The notes beneath the pieces are model-generated. The model had not been told where the DNA came from and ran no database searches. It saw only the letters and a list, made by a program, of their open reading frames with translations. Shown here in pieces: positions 8,633 through 16,895 of a DNA stretch of 64,000 bases. The position numbers and the translations under genes were made by a program. This DNA is from Erwinia oleae (GTDB lineage Bacteria; Pseudomonadota; Gammaproteobacteria; Enterobacterales; Enterobacteriaceae): positions 79,664 through 143,663 of the forward strand of contig NZ_JNVB01000014.1 of the NCBI RefSeq assembly GCF_000770305.1. The letters are read 5' to 3'. The first letter of the stretch is position 1; each line of letters starts with the position of its first letter.

Positions 8633-9259
8633 TCAGTACAGCGTATCTCTCAGCCTTCCTGGCAGCGCTTTGTCATAAGCTTCGCCGTCGATTTCAGCGT
8701 TTGAAATTGCCTTCAGAATACTACCGGTACTGGGAAGCCGATCGCGGTTCAGTTGCGTTGCCGGATCCCAAAGTCGCGAGCGAATGACCGCCCGGCTGCA
8801 CTGAAAAAAAACGCTGCTGATATGAATACGCAGCACGGTTTTCGGTCGATTTCCTTCCATCGCAAAACGTTCCAGCAGGTCGGGATCGATACTGATCTCA
8901 GCCGTACCGTTCACCCGCAGCGTTTCACCGATGCCGGGGATCAGAAACAGCAGCGCCACGCGTGGATCGCGAAGAATATTCTTCATGCTATCGATGCGAT
9001 TGTTGCCGCGCCTGTCGGGAAGCAGCAGCGTTTGCTCGTTTTCAATATGAATAAAGCCCGCCGGATCGCCTCGGGGTGAGACATCCAGCCCTGTGTCGCC
9101 CGCCGTGGCCAGTACGGCAAACGGCGACGCTTCAATAAAAGGGCGGTAGGCCGGATGAAGAAACGACGTTACCTTTGTTTCCGATGCCTTAGCCACCGCG
9201 CCATACAGTGCCGCCAACTGTTCTGGCTGCGTTACACGAAAATCATCGCCCTTTTGCAT
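8633..9259 (-). CDS. PPOX-type FMN-dependent flavoprotein
   Basis: About 208 residues of a pyridoxamine 5'-phosphate oxidase-like split barrel (ASPFAVLATAGDTGLDVSPRGD, LLLPDRRGNNRIDSM, RVALLFLIPG), resembling the MSMEG_1061-type subgroup. The start at 9259 (MQKGDDFR) is chosen over 9340 because it has an upstream AAGGTG and avoids an implausible N-terminal extension. Likely FMN-binding and cytoplasmic; substrate unknown. It may be the first gene of the RidA/dipeptidase unit, 39 bp upstream of RidA. Confidence 0.8.
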   Translation of the reverse strand: MQKGDDFRVTQPEQLAALYGAVAKASETKVTSFLHPAYRPFIEASPFAVLATAGDTGLDVSPRGDPAGFIHIENEQTLLLPDRRGNNRIDSMKNILRDPRVALLFLIPGIGETLRVNGTAEISIDPDLLERFAMEGNRPKTVLRIHISSVFFQCSRAVIRSRLWDPATQLNRDRLPSTGSILKAISNAEIDGEAYDKALPGRLRDTLY

Positions 9260-9465
9260 AGATCTGATGCACCTTATCATCGCTCTGTTTTTAACGACAC
9301 AGACAGAAACTATAGACAGGATCGCGTCAGCCAGCATCAAGAGGATGCGCCTGTTCTTCGGTCACGGAACCGGCCATACGCAAGAGAGGATTCTCCTTAC
9401 AAGCTGAAGGATCCTCAGCCTGTAGGGTCGACACTCAGGTTGACATGGCAACATTACGCATCGTA

Positions 9466-10575
9466 TCAATGGTGTCCGGATGGCGTTTCCTGCCCCAGCC
9501 CTTCAACCTTCTCCAGCGCCGCCCGCAGCGTGGCAGGCGTCAGCGTGACGGGCAAATAATGGATTGATTCCACAGGGCGCAACGTGTGTTTAATGATGCG
9601 ATCCACGTGATCATGCTGCTGAATGTCGATCGCCAGTTGTGCCAGCGTGGTGGGAAGACCAAAGCGTTTATACGCTTCGATCAGCTGTGCGGTGACGTCA
9701 TCCTGTCCCAGTAGTGCGCTCTGCACCAAAATGCCATACGCCACTTTAGTGCCGTGCAGGAACTGCGCCGTTTGCGGCAGAACGGTTAAGCCATTATGCA
9801 CTGCATGCGCCGCTGCAATGCGCGTATAGCGCTCACCCAATCCGCCGACCATACCCCCTCCCGCGACAATGGCATCCACCACATCGCGAAAGGCGAGAGT
9901 TAATTGCTGCCCACGCTGGTCGGCCAGTGCTGACTCGCTTTTTTCTAACAGCACATCACGCAAGGTTTTCGCTATATCCAACCCAAGACGGACCGTAAGC
10001 GGTAACGCTGCTGGCTCGGTTGCCAGCACCACCGCTTCATACCATTTCGCCAGGGTATCGCCGATGCCCGCCAGTAAATAACGCGAAGGGGCTTGCAGGA
10101 TGATTTGCGGCTCAAGCAGCAATAAATGGTTGGCTTGTGGGAATATCTCAAAGTTGAGCGCCTCGCCCGCATCGTTATACCAGACCGACAACGGTGTCCA
10201 GGCCGCGCAGGTCGCCGCGATGGTAGGAAGGGTGACCACCGGTAGTCCCAGCCTGTGTGCCAGCGCTTTCGCGGTATCGAGTACCGTGCCGCCACCCACA
10301 CCAATCACCACCTGGCGATCCTCTCCCGCCTCCTGCACCAGTGTTGCCACCGCGGACTCACTGCAATGCCCACTGAAAACAGAGAGCTTCGCGCCCGGCA
10401 GAACCAGCCAGGGATCCAACCACGGCTGTGCTGCGGCCAGTGCCTGCTGTCCCGTTACCCAAAACGCCTTACGCAATTGGGCCTCGCTGTAATACTCCGT
10501 TAAACGGGCTATAGCACCGGGATGGGAATAATAATTGGCCGGGCCGGGTACAACCTGAATATGGTGCTCACTCAT
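9466..10575 (-). CDS. hcxA: Hydroxycarboxylate dehydrogenase HcxA-like (iron-containing alcohol dehydrogenase family)
   Basis: 369 residues, close to E. coli YbdH/HcxA from start (VVPGPANYYSHPG) to end (HTLRPVESIHYLPVTLTP). The glycine-rich NAD(P) region is GVGGGTVLDTAKALAHRL; metal-site blocks include AGIGDTLAKWYE, HAVHNGL and LHGTKVAYGI. The family (glycerol dehydrogenase-like) reduces 2-oxo acids such as 2-oxobutyrate and 2-oxoglutarate. The gene is divergent from the sugar-binding protein at 10779, whereas in E. coli ybdH lies elsewhere. The call is strong; the physiological substrate is not defined by the sequence. Confidence 0.85.
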   Translation of the reverse strand: MSEHHIQVVPGPANYYSHPGAIARLTEYYSEAQLRKAFWVTGQQALAAAQPWLDPWLVLPGAKLSVFSGHCSESAVATLVQEAGEDRQVVIGVGGGTVLDTAKALAHRLGLPVVTLPTIAATCAAWTPLSVWYNDAGEALNFEIFPQANHLLLLEPQIILQAPSRYLLAGIGDTLAKWYEAVVLATEPAALPLTVRLGLDIAKTLRDVLLEKSESALADQRGQQLTLAFRDVVDAIVAGGGMVGGLGERYTRIAAAHAVHNGLTVLPQTAQFLHGTKVAYGILVQSALLGQDDVTAQLIEAYKRFGLPTTLAQLAIDIQQHDHVDRIIKHTLRPVESIHYLPVTLTPATLRAALEKVEGLGQETPSGHH

Positions 10576-10732
10576 GAGATTTCCCCCGTAAAAATAATGC
10601 GCTATGGTCTGCCGCCCGCACCGGCAAAGCTAATGATTTATCTGGCTTAACTTATGCCTTTTCCTTAATTGCCAAACCGTAACAGAGGATAAAAAATCCG
10701 CTCAGATCGCCCGCTTACCACAACCACAACCT

Positions 10733-10767
10733 GGCGAGTCGCAATCTGCCACGCACTCGCCTTTTTT
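10733..10767 (+). terminator. Terminator-like hairpin in the leader of the sugar-binding protein gene
   Basis: GGCGAGT (10733-10739) pairs perfectly with ACTCGCC (10755-10761) across a 15-nt loop and is followed by six T. The T-run ends only 11 bp before the ATG at 10779. This is the layout of an intrinsic terminator placed inside a 5' leader, so it may be an attenuator or the end of a short leader RNA. Confidence 0.6.
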
Positions 10768-10778
10768 CGGGGAAAAAA

Positions 10779-11843
10779 ATGAAAAAATGGGCTTTATCCC
10801 TGGTGACATTGGCTCTGCTCAGTACCACCGCAGCGGCCGCAGAGACCTTACCGCCCTTGCCCGCTAAACTGGCGGCTCATCAGGGCCCGATCCGTATTGC
10901 GGTGATCCGTAACCTGGGCTCTGACGATAATACCACCCAGTTTGTTGCCGGCGCTCTTCAACAAGGTAAGCAGTTGGGTTTTAACGTCAGTACCTTTCTC
11001 AGTCAGGGTGACGATGCGCGCTTCCAGGACTTCGTAAACCAGGCAATCAGTCAGAAATACGACGGCATTATTCTGTCGCAGGGCCGTGCGCCCTACTCTG
11101 AAGATTTAGTGAAACGCATCCACGACAGCGGTATTGCCGTATCGGTATTTGATACCGCCGTGAATAACGTACCGGAAGGCGTCACGGTTACCCAGCAGGA
11201 CGATGCCTCGCTGGTACAGGAATCGCTGAAGCCGCTGATCAAGGATTTCAACGGTAAAGCTAACATCGTCAGGCTGTGGGTGGCGGGCTTCCCGCCAATG
11301 GAACGCCGTCAGGCCGAGTGGCAGCAGATTGCCAAAGCCAATCCGGGCATTCATGAACTGGAGTCCATTGGTGCGGTGTCGGCGGATGTACAGGGCGATA
11401 CCGCTAACAAGATTGGAGCGATTCTGGCGAAATATCCAAAAGGCAAAATCGACGCGATTTGGGGCACCTGGGATGCGTTCAGCCAGGGTGCGTATAAAGC
11501 ATTACAGGAGAATGGCCGGACCGAGGTTAAGCTCTACAGCATTGATATCTCAAATCAGGATTTACAACTGATGCGTGAGAAAAACAGCCCATGGAAGGTC
11601 AGCGTTGCGGTCGATCCTAAGCTGATTGGTGCCGTGAACATGCGTCTGCTGGCCTGTAAAATTGCCGGTGAACCGACGCCTTCCCACTATGAATTTAAAG
11701 GCGCGGTGATCACTCAGGAATTGGTCAATGGTCAACCGGGTGTCGCGAACGTGGCTGGATTGCACAAAGTAATCCCAGGCTGGGGCCAGAGCAGCGATTT
11801 CGTTGCCCCGTGGTTTGCCACCCTTGCCGCGAAAGCTAAGTGA
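10779..11843 (+). CDS. Orphan periplasmic sugar-binding protein (LacI/RbsB type)
   Basis: 354 residues: Sec signal peptide (cleavage near TAAAA-ET) and a type I periplasmic binding fold like RbsB/TorT (IRIAVIRNLGSDDNTTQFVAGALQ; KYDGIILSQGRAP; GKIDAIWGTWDAFSQGA). The Shine-Dalgarno is GGGGA just after the leader hairpin. No permease or ATPase of the matching RbsC/RbsA type is nearby; instead the LVIVD-repeat gene follows at once. It could feed an importer elsewhere or act as a sensor ligand-binder, as TorT does for TorS. The ligand cannot be deduced. Confidence 0.8.
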   Translation: MKKWALSLVTLALLSTTAAAAETLPPLPAKLAAHQGPIRIAVIRNLGSDDNTTQFVAGALQQGKQLGFNVSTFLSQGDDARFQDFVNQAISQKYDGIILSQGRAPYSEDLVKRIHDSGIAVSVFDTAVNNVPEGVTVTQQDDASLVQESLKPLIKDFNGKANIVRLWVAGFPPMERRQAEWQQIAKANPGIHELESIGAVSADVQGDTANKIGAILAKYPKGKIDAIWGTWDAFSQGAYKALQENGRTEVKLYSIDISNQDLQLMREKNSPWKVSVAVDPKLIGAVNMRLLACKIAGEPTPSHYEFKGAVITQELVNGQPGVANVAGLHKVIPGWGQSSDFVAPWFATLAAKAK

Positions 11844-11851
11844 GGCCGTTC

Positions 11852-13093
11852 GTGACACAGCTTCCCACTCCCGAATACAGCCGCAATATGCGGCTGATTG
11901 GTCATAGCGATCAGGGCGGCCGTCCTGATGGCGTACAGGTCATGGTACATCGCCAGTTTGCCTATGTTGGCCATATGGTATCGCAAGGATTTAGCGTAAT
12001 TGACGTGCGCAATCCGCGTCAGCCAAAAACCGTTAATTATGTTGCCGCCCCGCCCGGCACCTGGAATGTGCATCTACAGGCCCACGACGACCTGCTGCTG
12101 GTGATTAACGCGCGCGATCTGTTTGCCGATGTGCGTTTTGCTGATGAAAAGGTTTACTACACGCGCTCAGTCGGCCACGCCACCGCCGATATTCAGGAAA
12201 AGAGCTGGCAATCCGGGCTGCGGATTTTTGATATTTCATCGCCTGCGCAGCCGCGCGAAATCGCTTTTCTGCATCTCGACGGTATTGGCATTCATCGTAT
12301 CTGGTATGTCGGTGGGCGCTGGGCCTATGTTTCTGCATTAATCGACGGCTTCAGTGATTACATTCTGCTGACGATCGATCTGGCCGACCCGCGCCAGCCT
12401 AACGTGGTGGGACGCTGGTGGCTACCGGGCATGCATACGGCAGGCGGTGAGATAGCGGATTGGGAGCAAAACAAACGCTACGCGCTGCATCATGCGATTA
12501 TCAGTGGCGATACGGCATACGGTTGCTGGCGCGATGGCGGCTTAACCTTGCTTGATGTTAGCGATCGGGCGGCTCCACAGTTAATCAGCCATCGTAACTG
12601 GAGCCCACCGTTTGGCGGCGGCACCCATACTGCCCTGCCTTTACCCGCACGCGATCTTCTGGTGGTACTGGATGAAGCCGTGCTGGACGAACAACAGGAC
12701 GGTGAGAAATTAATCTGGCTGTTTGATATTCGTGAACCCGCCAACCCGATCAGCATTGCCACCTTCCCCCAGCCGAATGAACGTGATTACGTCGCGAAGG
12801 GAGGACATTTTGGTCCCCATAACCTGCATGAGAACCGTCCCGGCAGCTTTGTCAGCGATACGCTGATTTTTGCCACCTACCAGAATGCCGGTGTGCGTGC
12901 CTATAACATCTCGAATCCCTATCAGCCGAAAGAAACCGGCGCGCTGGTGCCCGCTGCGCCTGCACGGATGATGGATACGCGCCCGGATCGTCCGCAGGTA
13001 ATTCAAAGCTGTGATGTGTTTGTTGATGCCGGGGGCATTATTTACAGCACCGATTACAACGGTGGGCTGTCGATCATTGAATATCTCGGATAG
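11852..13093 (+). CDS. LVIVD-repeat beta-propeller protein
   Basis: About 413 residues from GTG 11852, which has TGAGG at 11841-11845; a GTG at 11840 overlapping the previous stop is the alternative. Six repeats of the form (hydrophobic)3-D-h-x-x-P-x-x-P are visible near residues 47, 124, 173, 231, 288 and 348 (for example IDVRNPRQP, FDISSPAQP, IDLADPRQP, FDIREPANP), the LVIVD propeller signature. A His-rich segment GGHFGPHNLHEN lies at 318-329. No signal peptide is evident, unlike its partner gene. The tight coupling to the binding protein suggests joint function, but no role is known to me. Confidence 0.75.
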   Translation: MTQLPTPEYSRNMRLIGHSDQGGRPDGVQVMVHRQFAYVGHMVSQGFSVIDVRNPRQPKTVNYVAAPPGTWNVHLQAHDDLLLVINARDLFADVRFADEKVYYTRSVGHATADIQEKSWQSGLRIFDISSPAQPREIAFLHLDGIGIHRIWYVGGRWAYVSALIDGFSDYILLTIDLADPRQPNVVGRWWLPGMHTAGGEIADWEQNKRYALHHAIISGDTAYGCWRDGGLTLLDVSDRAAPQLISHRNWSPPFGGGTHTALPLPARDLLVVLDEAVLDEQQDGEKLIWLFDIREPANPISIATFPQPNERDYVAKGGHFGPHNLHENRPGSFVSDTLIFATYQNAGVRAYNISNPYQPKETGALVPAAPARMMDTRPDRPQVIQSCDVFVDAGGIIYSTDYNGGLSIIEYLG

Positions 13094-13240
13094 CGCCCCT
13101 TAATTCAACAAACCGGTGTGCGGGATCTCACAGCAAAGCGCCGCGTGCAGTTCACGATGTCGGGTGGGAATGCCGTGGCTATGCTCAGGAAGCAGGATAG
13201 TTAGCTACACTGAACTGAATCTACGCAGCCGGAGAAAGCC

Positions 13241-13477
13241 ATGAAACGCTATAGCCTCTTTACCGTGATATGCCTCGCACTTTCCGGCCAGGCATGCGCG
13301 CAGCTTCCGCCGAAACCGGCCAGCGCGATGTTCACGCCCGTCGCCTCACAGTGCAATCTCACCCAGTGCCAGCAGAATTGCTATCTGCAAAAGAGCCAGT
13401 GCGACCGCAATGACGACAGCGGCTGTAGCACGCAGATGCAGAGCTGTACCCAGGCCTGCACCGCGCAGTGCCGTTAG
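13241..13477 (+). CDS. Small cysteine-rich exported protein
   Basis: 78 residues: a signal peptide (hydrophobic core LFTVICLALSG, likely cleavage after ACA) and a mature part of about 58 residues carrying eight cysteines (SQCNLTQC, QQNC, SQC, SGC, QSC, QAC, AQC), an even number suited to four periplasmic disulfides. The Shine-Dalgarno is CCGGAGA. Its TAG overlaps the stop of the convergent alpha/beta hydrolase (13474-13477). I recognise no family; metal binding or a disulfide-rich fold is a guess. Confidence 0.7.
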   Translation: MKRYSLFTVICLALSGQACAQLPPKPASAMFTPVASQCNLTQCQQNCYLQKSQCDRNDDSGCSTQMQSCTQACTAQCR

Positions 13478-14478
13478 GGTGAGCCCAGATTATCCAGCAG
13501 CGTCTGGTTGAACTTCTCCGGCGCTTCCATCTGCGGAGCGTGACCCATGCCGGCGAATTCAATCAGGATGGCATGGGGGATGAGCTTCGCCGCCTGCTTG
13601 CCGAGTTGCTCATAATTTCCCACCTTCGCTTTCACCTCTGGCGGCGCGATGTCGCTGCCAATAGCCGTGGTGTCGGCGGTGCCGATCATCAGCGTGGTGG
13701 GCACGGTAAGATCGTTAAACTCATAGTAAACCGGCTGGGTAAAAATCATGTCGTAGATTAATGCCGAGTTCCAGGCCACCGCTTTTTTGCCCGACCCGTT
13801 ATTCAACCCGGCCAGCATGGTGACCCAGCGATCATACTCCGGCTTCCATTTGCCGGTGTAATAGGTGTTCAGCTCATATTTTTTGATGCTGGCAGCGCTG
13901 GTTTTCAGTTCACGCTGATACCACTCATCCACGCTGCGCCACGGCACGCCTTTGGCCTTCCAGTCCTCCAGCCCGATGGGATTGACCATCACCAGCTTCT
14001 CCACCGCCTGCGGATACATCAGCGCATAGCGGGTTGCCAGCATGCCGCCGGTCGAGTGGCCGATGAGCGTCACCCTGTCTGCCTTCAGGCTGCTTAAAAG
14101 CCGATGCGTGTTTTGCGCCAGCTGCTGGAAACTGTACTGATAGTGTGCCGGTTTGCTGGCGGTGCAAAAACCGATTTGGTCCGGCGCAATCACCCGATAA
14201 CCTGCGCGGCTCAGCGCGTTAATCGACGTCTCCCAGGTGATGCCGCAGAAGTTTTTACCGTGCATCAGCACTACCGTGCGCCCGTTTGCCTTGCCCTGCG
14301 GTTTCATATCGATGTAACCCATCGTCAGCGGCTGGCCCTGAGAAGTGAAGGTGTATTTCTGGACGGGTAAGGTGAAGTTAAACCCCTGAAGCTCAGGGCC
14401 ATAAGCGGGCCCGGCGGCGGTCGCCATTGCGCTCACCAGCACGCCAGTCGCTAACAGACAGTGAGGGAATGCTTTCAC
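13474..14478 (-). CDS. Exported alpha/beta hydrolase
   Basis: 334 residues with an N-terminal signal peptide (about 22 residues, VSAMATAAG). An alpha/beta hydrolase core follows: oxyanion segment VVLMHGKNFCG, nucleophile elbow LIGHSTGGML, and a late His in FAGMGHAPQMEAPEKFN. Similar proteins are annotated as periplasmic alpha/beta hydrolases of unknown substrate. It stands alone, convergent with the Cys-rich gene, with its promoter facing the AT-rich region 14480-14680. Confidence 0.85.
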   Translation of the reverse strand: MKAFPHCLLATGVLVSAMATAAGPAYGPELQGFNFTLPVQKYTFTSQGQPLTMGYIDMKPQGKANGRTVVLMHGKNFCGITWETSINALSRAGYRVIAPDQIGFCTASKPAHYQYSFQQLAQNTHRLLSSLKADRVTLIGHSTGGMLATRYALMYPQAVEKLVMVNPIGLEDWKAKGVPWRSVDEWYQRELKTSAASIKKYELNTYYTGKWKPEYDRWVTMLAGLNNGSGKKAVAWNSALIYDMIFTQPVYYEFNDLTVPTTLMIGTADTTAIGSDIAPPEVKAKVGNYEQLGKQAAKLIPHAILIEFAGMGHAPQMEAPEKFNQTLLDNLGSP

Positions 14479-14676
14479 GCGTTCTGTTCTCCATCAGATC
14501 AAAAAACATTTGAATGTTATTAACCATAGTGGATAAAACAGCGTGGGGGCAGATACCTTCTCGTAACAAGGGAAGCAAAATGACATTTGCTTTAACAAAA
14601 ATGGCGATCCTTTTTTGCAGTTTTCCGCATTGCGATTACATTTAGTGCGTCAGCCGCTCCCATTGAGGAAATTTCT

Positions 14677-14781
14677 ATGCTCAACAATACAAACTGGTTA
14701 ATTTCCCTTCTCTGGCAGCGCCTCTATACCGTGCTGGAACCCCGGGCCTCTGAACGTTCAAGTTTTTATATGCAGGCATGA
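14677..14781 (+). CDS. Possible 34-residue small protein
   Basis: An ATG at 14677 preceded by GAGGAA (14664-14669) opens a 34-codon frame ending TGA at 14779-14781. The product starts MLNNTNWLISLLWQRLYTVL, a short hydrophobic/amphipathic stretch. A weak hairpin (GGTGCC-GCAC-GGCATC) follows near 14793-14808. I do not recognise it. Support is limited to the ribosome site and isolation in an 800-bp gap; it may be chance. Confidence 0.35.
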   Translation: MLNNTNWLISLLWQRLYTVLEPRASERSSFYMQA

Positions 14782-14824
14782 ATCGATAACGAGGTGCCGC
14801 ACGGCATCTCCTGTTTATACCGCG

Positions 14825-15050
14825 TTACCTGTTGGTAAAGTCAGTTACCATCCTGCCTGTGATTTCACCTTCCTGCATTGCGCTGAAAATCGCAGTAATG
14901 ACCTCAAAAGGTGACGCCAGAACCAACCTCTTTAACCATCCCGACGCCTTCATGACCGAAGTTGAGCCGGGCTTCGCCCTGTGCCAATGCACGCGATGTC
15001 TTATCAACGATGTCGACCGTATGAGTGTGGCTGACTACCGTCGCTTTCAT
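14825..15050 (-). pseudogene. adhP: adhP (zinc alcohol dehydrogenase) remnant
   Basis: From an ATG at 15050 with an AAAGGAG Shine-Dalgarno, the frame reads like the N-terminus of AdhP (MKATVVSHTHTVDIVDKT, then QGEARLN) but skips the CGVCHTD zinc-ligand segment, continues with FGHEGVGMVKEVGSGVT and stops. After a one-base frame change the AdhP C-terminus follows (ITAIFSAMQEGEITGRMVTDF) to a stop at 14825. About 270 of some 336 codons are lost in two deletions plus a frameshift. The catalytic zinc ligands and Rossmann fold are gone, so it cannot encode an active dehydrogenase. Adjacent 3' and 5' bases show no insertion sequence. Confidence 0.8.
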
Positions 15051-15108
15051 AAGCTCTTACTCCTTTCAAACGTATTGGCATAGCGGCTGCCAAGATCCCG
15101 ACAACTAA

Positions 15109-15128
15109 AATGAAACGCAGTTTTATAA
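15109..15128. promoter_or_regulatory. KdgR box upstream of the GPH-GH105 pair
   Basis: AATGAAACGCAGTTTTATAA has the KdgR core GAAAC-NNN-GTTTY with near-perfect dyad symmetry (ATGAAAC / GTTTTAT). It lies about 160 bp upstream of a transporter and a rhamnogalacturonyl hydrolase, both typical KdgR-regulon functions. Confidence 0.65.
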
Positions 15129-15169
15129 AATTAGTGAAGTACGCCGGGCGTCTCTTTATCTTTTTGCCA

Positions 15170-15193
15170 TTTTTGCCGCCGGGCCGGCAAAAA
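15170..15193. repeat. Inverted repeat between KdgR box and GPH transporter start
   Basis: TTTTTGCC and GGCAAAAA form a perfect 8-bp dyad around GCCGGGCC. It lies in the untranslated leader of the 15285 gene. It could be a second operator, or a hairpin ending in A-rich rather than T-rich sequence on the + strand; on the minus strand it could terminate transcription. Confidence 0.4.
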
Positions 15194-15284
15194 TACGAAG
15201 GTCTTTACCTGTTCCTCGCTCTACGTTAATCCCATCCTCCGACGTCATGCCGGACCCACAGGTTGGATTATCAGGATGAAGACG

Positions 15285-16871
15285 ATGACAATACGCAAAC
15301 CCGGAACGCTCAATTATCTGGCTTATGGATCGGGCGATTTTCTCGGCGCGGGCACCATGGCGCTGACGTCGGCCTGGCTGTTATATTTTTACACTACCTT
15401 CTGCGGCCTCAGCCCGATTGAGGCGACATCCATCTTTGCACTCGCCCGCGTCGTTGATGCGGTGGCCAGCCCGCTGATGGGTTATCTGACGGACAACTTC
15501 GGCGCCACCCGCCTCGGCAAGCGCTTTGGACGACGCAAATTCTTTATCCTTACCGGCATCCCCCTGGTATTCACCTACAGCCTGATGTGGATAAGCGACA
15601 TGAGCTACGTCTGGTATCTGCTGACCTATCTGCTGTTTGAGGTGGTCTATACCTCGATCCTCGTGCCCTACGAGACGCTGGTGCCGGAGATGACCGATGA
15701 CTTCAGGCAGAAAACGAAGTTTTCCGGCGCACGCATCGCGCTGGCGCAGCTCTCAGCCATTCTTGCCGCTTTCCTGCCCGGCGTGCTGCTGAGCTGGTTC
15801 GGGAAAGATAATCCGCTCTCCTTTTTTTACGCCAGCCTCGTTTTCTCGATGATCTGCGCGATGGTGCTGACGCTGGTCTGGTTCTTCACCTGGGAGCGTC
15901 CTGTTGAGAAGAAATCTGCAACAGCGCTGAAGGCGGAAACACAGAAGCTGACGCTGCGACAGAGCCTGACGCGCCTAAAAATTGAGCTGACGTCCACCCT
16001 GCGCGTACGCATCTTTCGCCAGCATATCGGCATGTACCTCGGGGGATATATTGCGCAGGATGTCTTTAACGCGGTATTCACCTATTACGTGGTATTTGTG
16101 CTGATGCAGAGCGCGACCCTTGCGTCGAACCTGATGGGCGCAATGGCTATCATGCAGTTTATCGCCGTTATCGGCATGATCCCGCTCTGTATACGCTTCG
16201 GCCCGGCTCCCTCATACCGCATCGTCGTGGTGCTGTTTGGTCTGAGCGCGTTGTCTTACGGGTTGCTCTGGTTTGCCGGACTGAATGACGTTTTCTCGCT
16301 GCTGCTGCTGATCTCTGCGGTGGCCGGATTGGGACGTGGCGGCATCAACTATGTGCCGTGGAACATCTACACCTACATCTCTGACGTCGATGAAGTGATT
16401 ACCGGGCAGCGCCGCGAAGGCATTTTCGCCGGGATCATGACGCTGACCCGCAAGGCGTCCCAGGCCGGCGCGGTGATGCTGGTGGGGATCATGATGCAGC
16501 TCTCCGGTTTTGTGGCGGGCAGCGGCACCCAGAGCGAAACGGTCAGCCATACCATTCTCGCTATTCTCTGCGTCGGCACGCTGATGGTGCTCTCCGCAGG
16601 CTTTTTCATCTCACTGCGCTTCAGGCTCAATCTCGCCACGCACCAGATCCTGCGTGAAGAGACGGAAAAGATGCGGGCGGCGGGCGGTGTGGTGCCGGAA
16701 GCGGTTTCACCGCAGGCGCGGGCAACGGTCGAGATGCTGGCTGGCCTGCCGTATGAATCGCTGTGGGGCAATAACAATATTGGTTATCTGAACCGGCATA
16801 AACCTGCCGCAATGCCGCTGCGTCGCACCGCCGCGTCGGCGGAGAGTTCCTCAACCACCCTGACGTCTTAA
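15285..16871 (+). CDS. GPH-family (MelB/TogT-like) glycoside:cation symporter
   Basis: About 528 residues, roughly 12 membrane segments, with the GPH signatures YGSGDFLGAG at the N-terminus, DAVASPLMGYLTD and GKRFGRRKFF after helix 2, and MVPYE-like LVPYETLVPEMTDDF. ATG 15285 has AGGA at proper spacing; an ATG at 15276 is too close to it. The gene precedes a GH105 hydrolase in an apparent operon behind a KdgR box, so it probably imports unsaturated rhamnogalacturonides or galacturonides. It is paralogous to the transporter at 60564-62126. Confidence 0.9.
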   Translation: MTIRKPGTLNYLAYGSGDFLGAGTMALTSAWLLYFYTTFCGLSPIEATSIFALARVVDAVASPLMGYLTDNFGATRLGKRFGRRKFFILTGIPLVFTYSLMWISDMSYVWYLLTYLLFEVVYTSILVPYETLVPEMTDDFRQKTKFSGARIALAQLSAILAAFLPGVLLSWFGKDNPLSFFYASLVFSMICAMVLTLVWFFTWERPVEKKSATALKAETQKLTLRQSLTRLKIELTSTLRVRIFRQHIGMYLGGYIAQDVFNAVFTYYVVFVLMQSATLASNLMGAMAIMQFIAVIGMIPLCIRFGPAPSYRIVVVLFGLSALSYGLLWFAGLNDVFSLLLLISAVAGLGRGGINYVPWNIYTYISDVDEVITGQRREGIFAGIMTLTRKASQAGAVMLVGIMMQLSGFVAGSGTQSETVSHTILAILCVGTLMVLSAGFFISLRFRLNLATHQILREETEKMRAAGGVVPEAVSPQARATVEMLAGLPYESLWGNNNIGYLNRHKPAAMPLRRTAASAESSSTTLTS

Positions 16872-16895
16872 TTCGCCCTATATAAGGAGAGTGCG

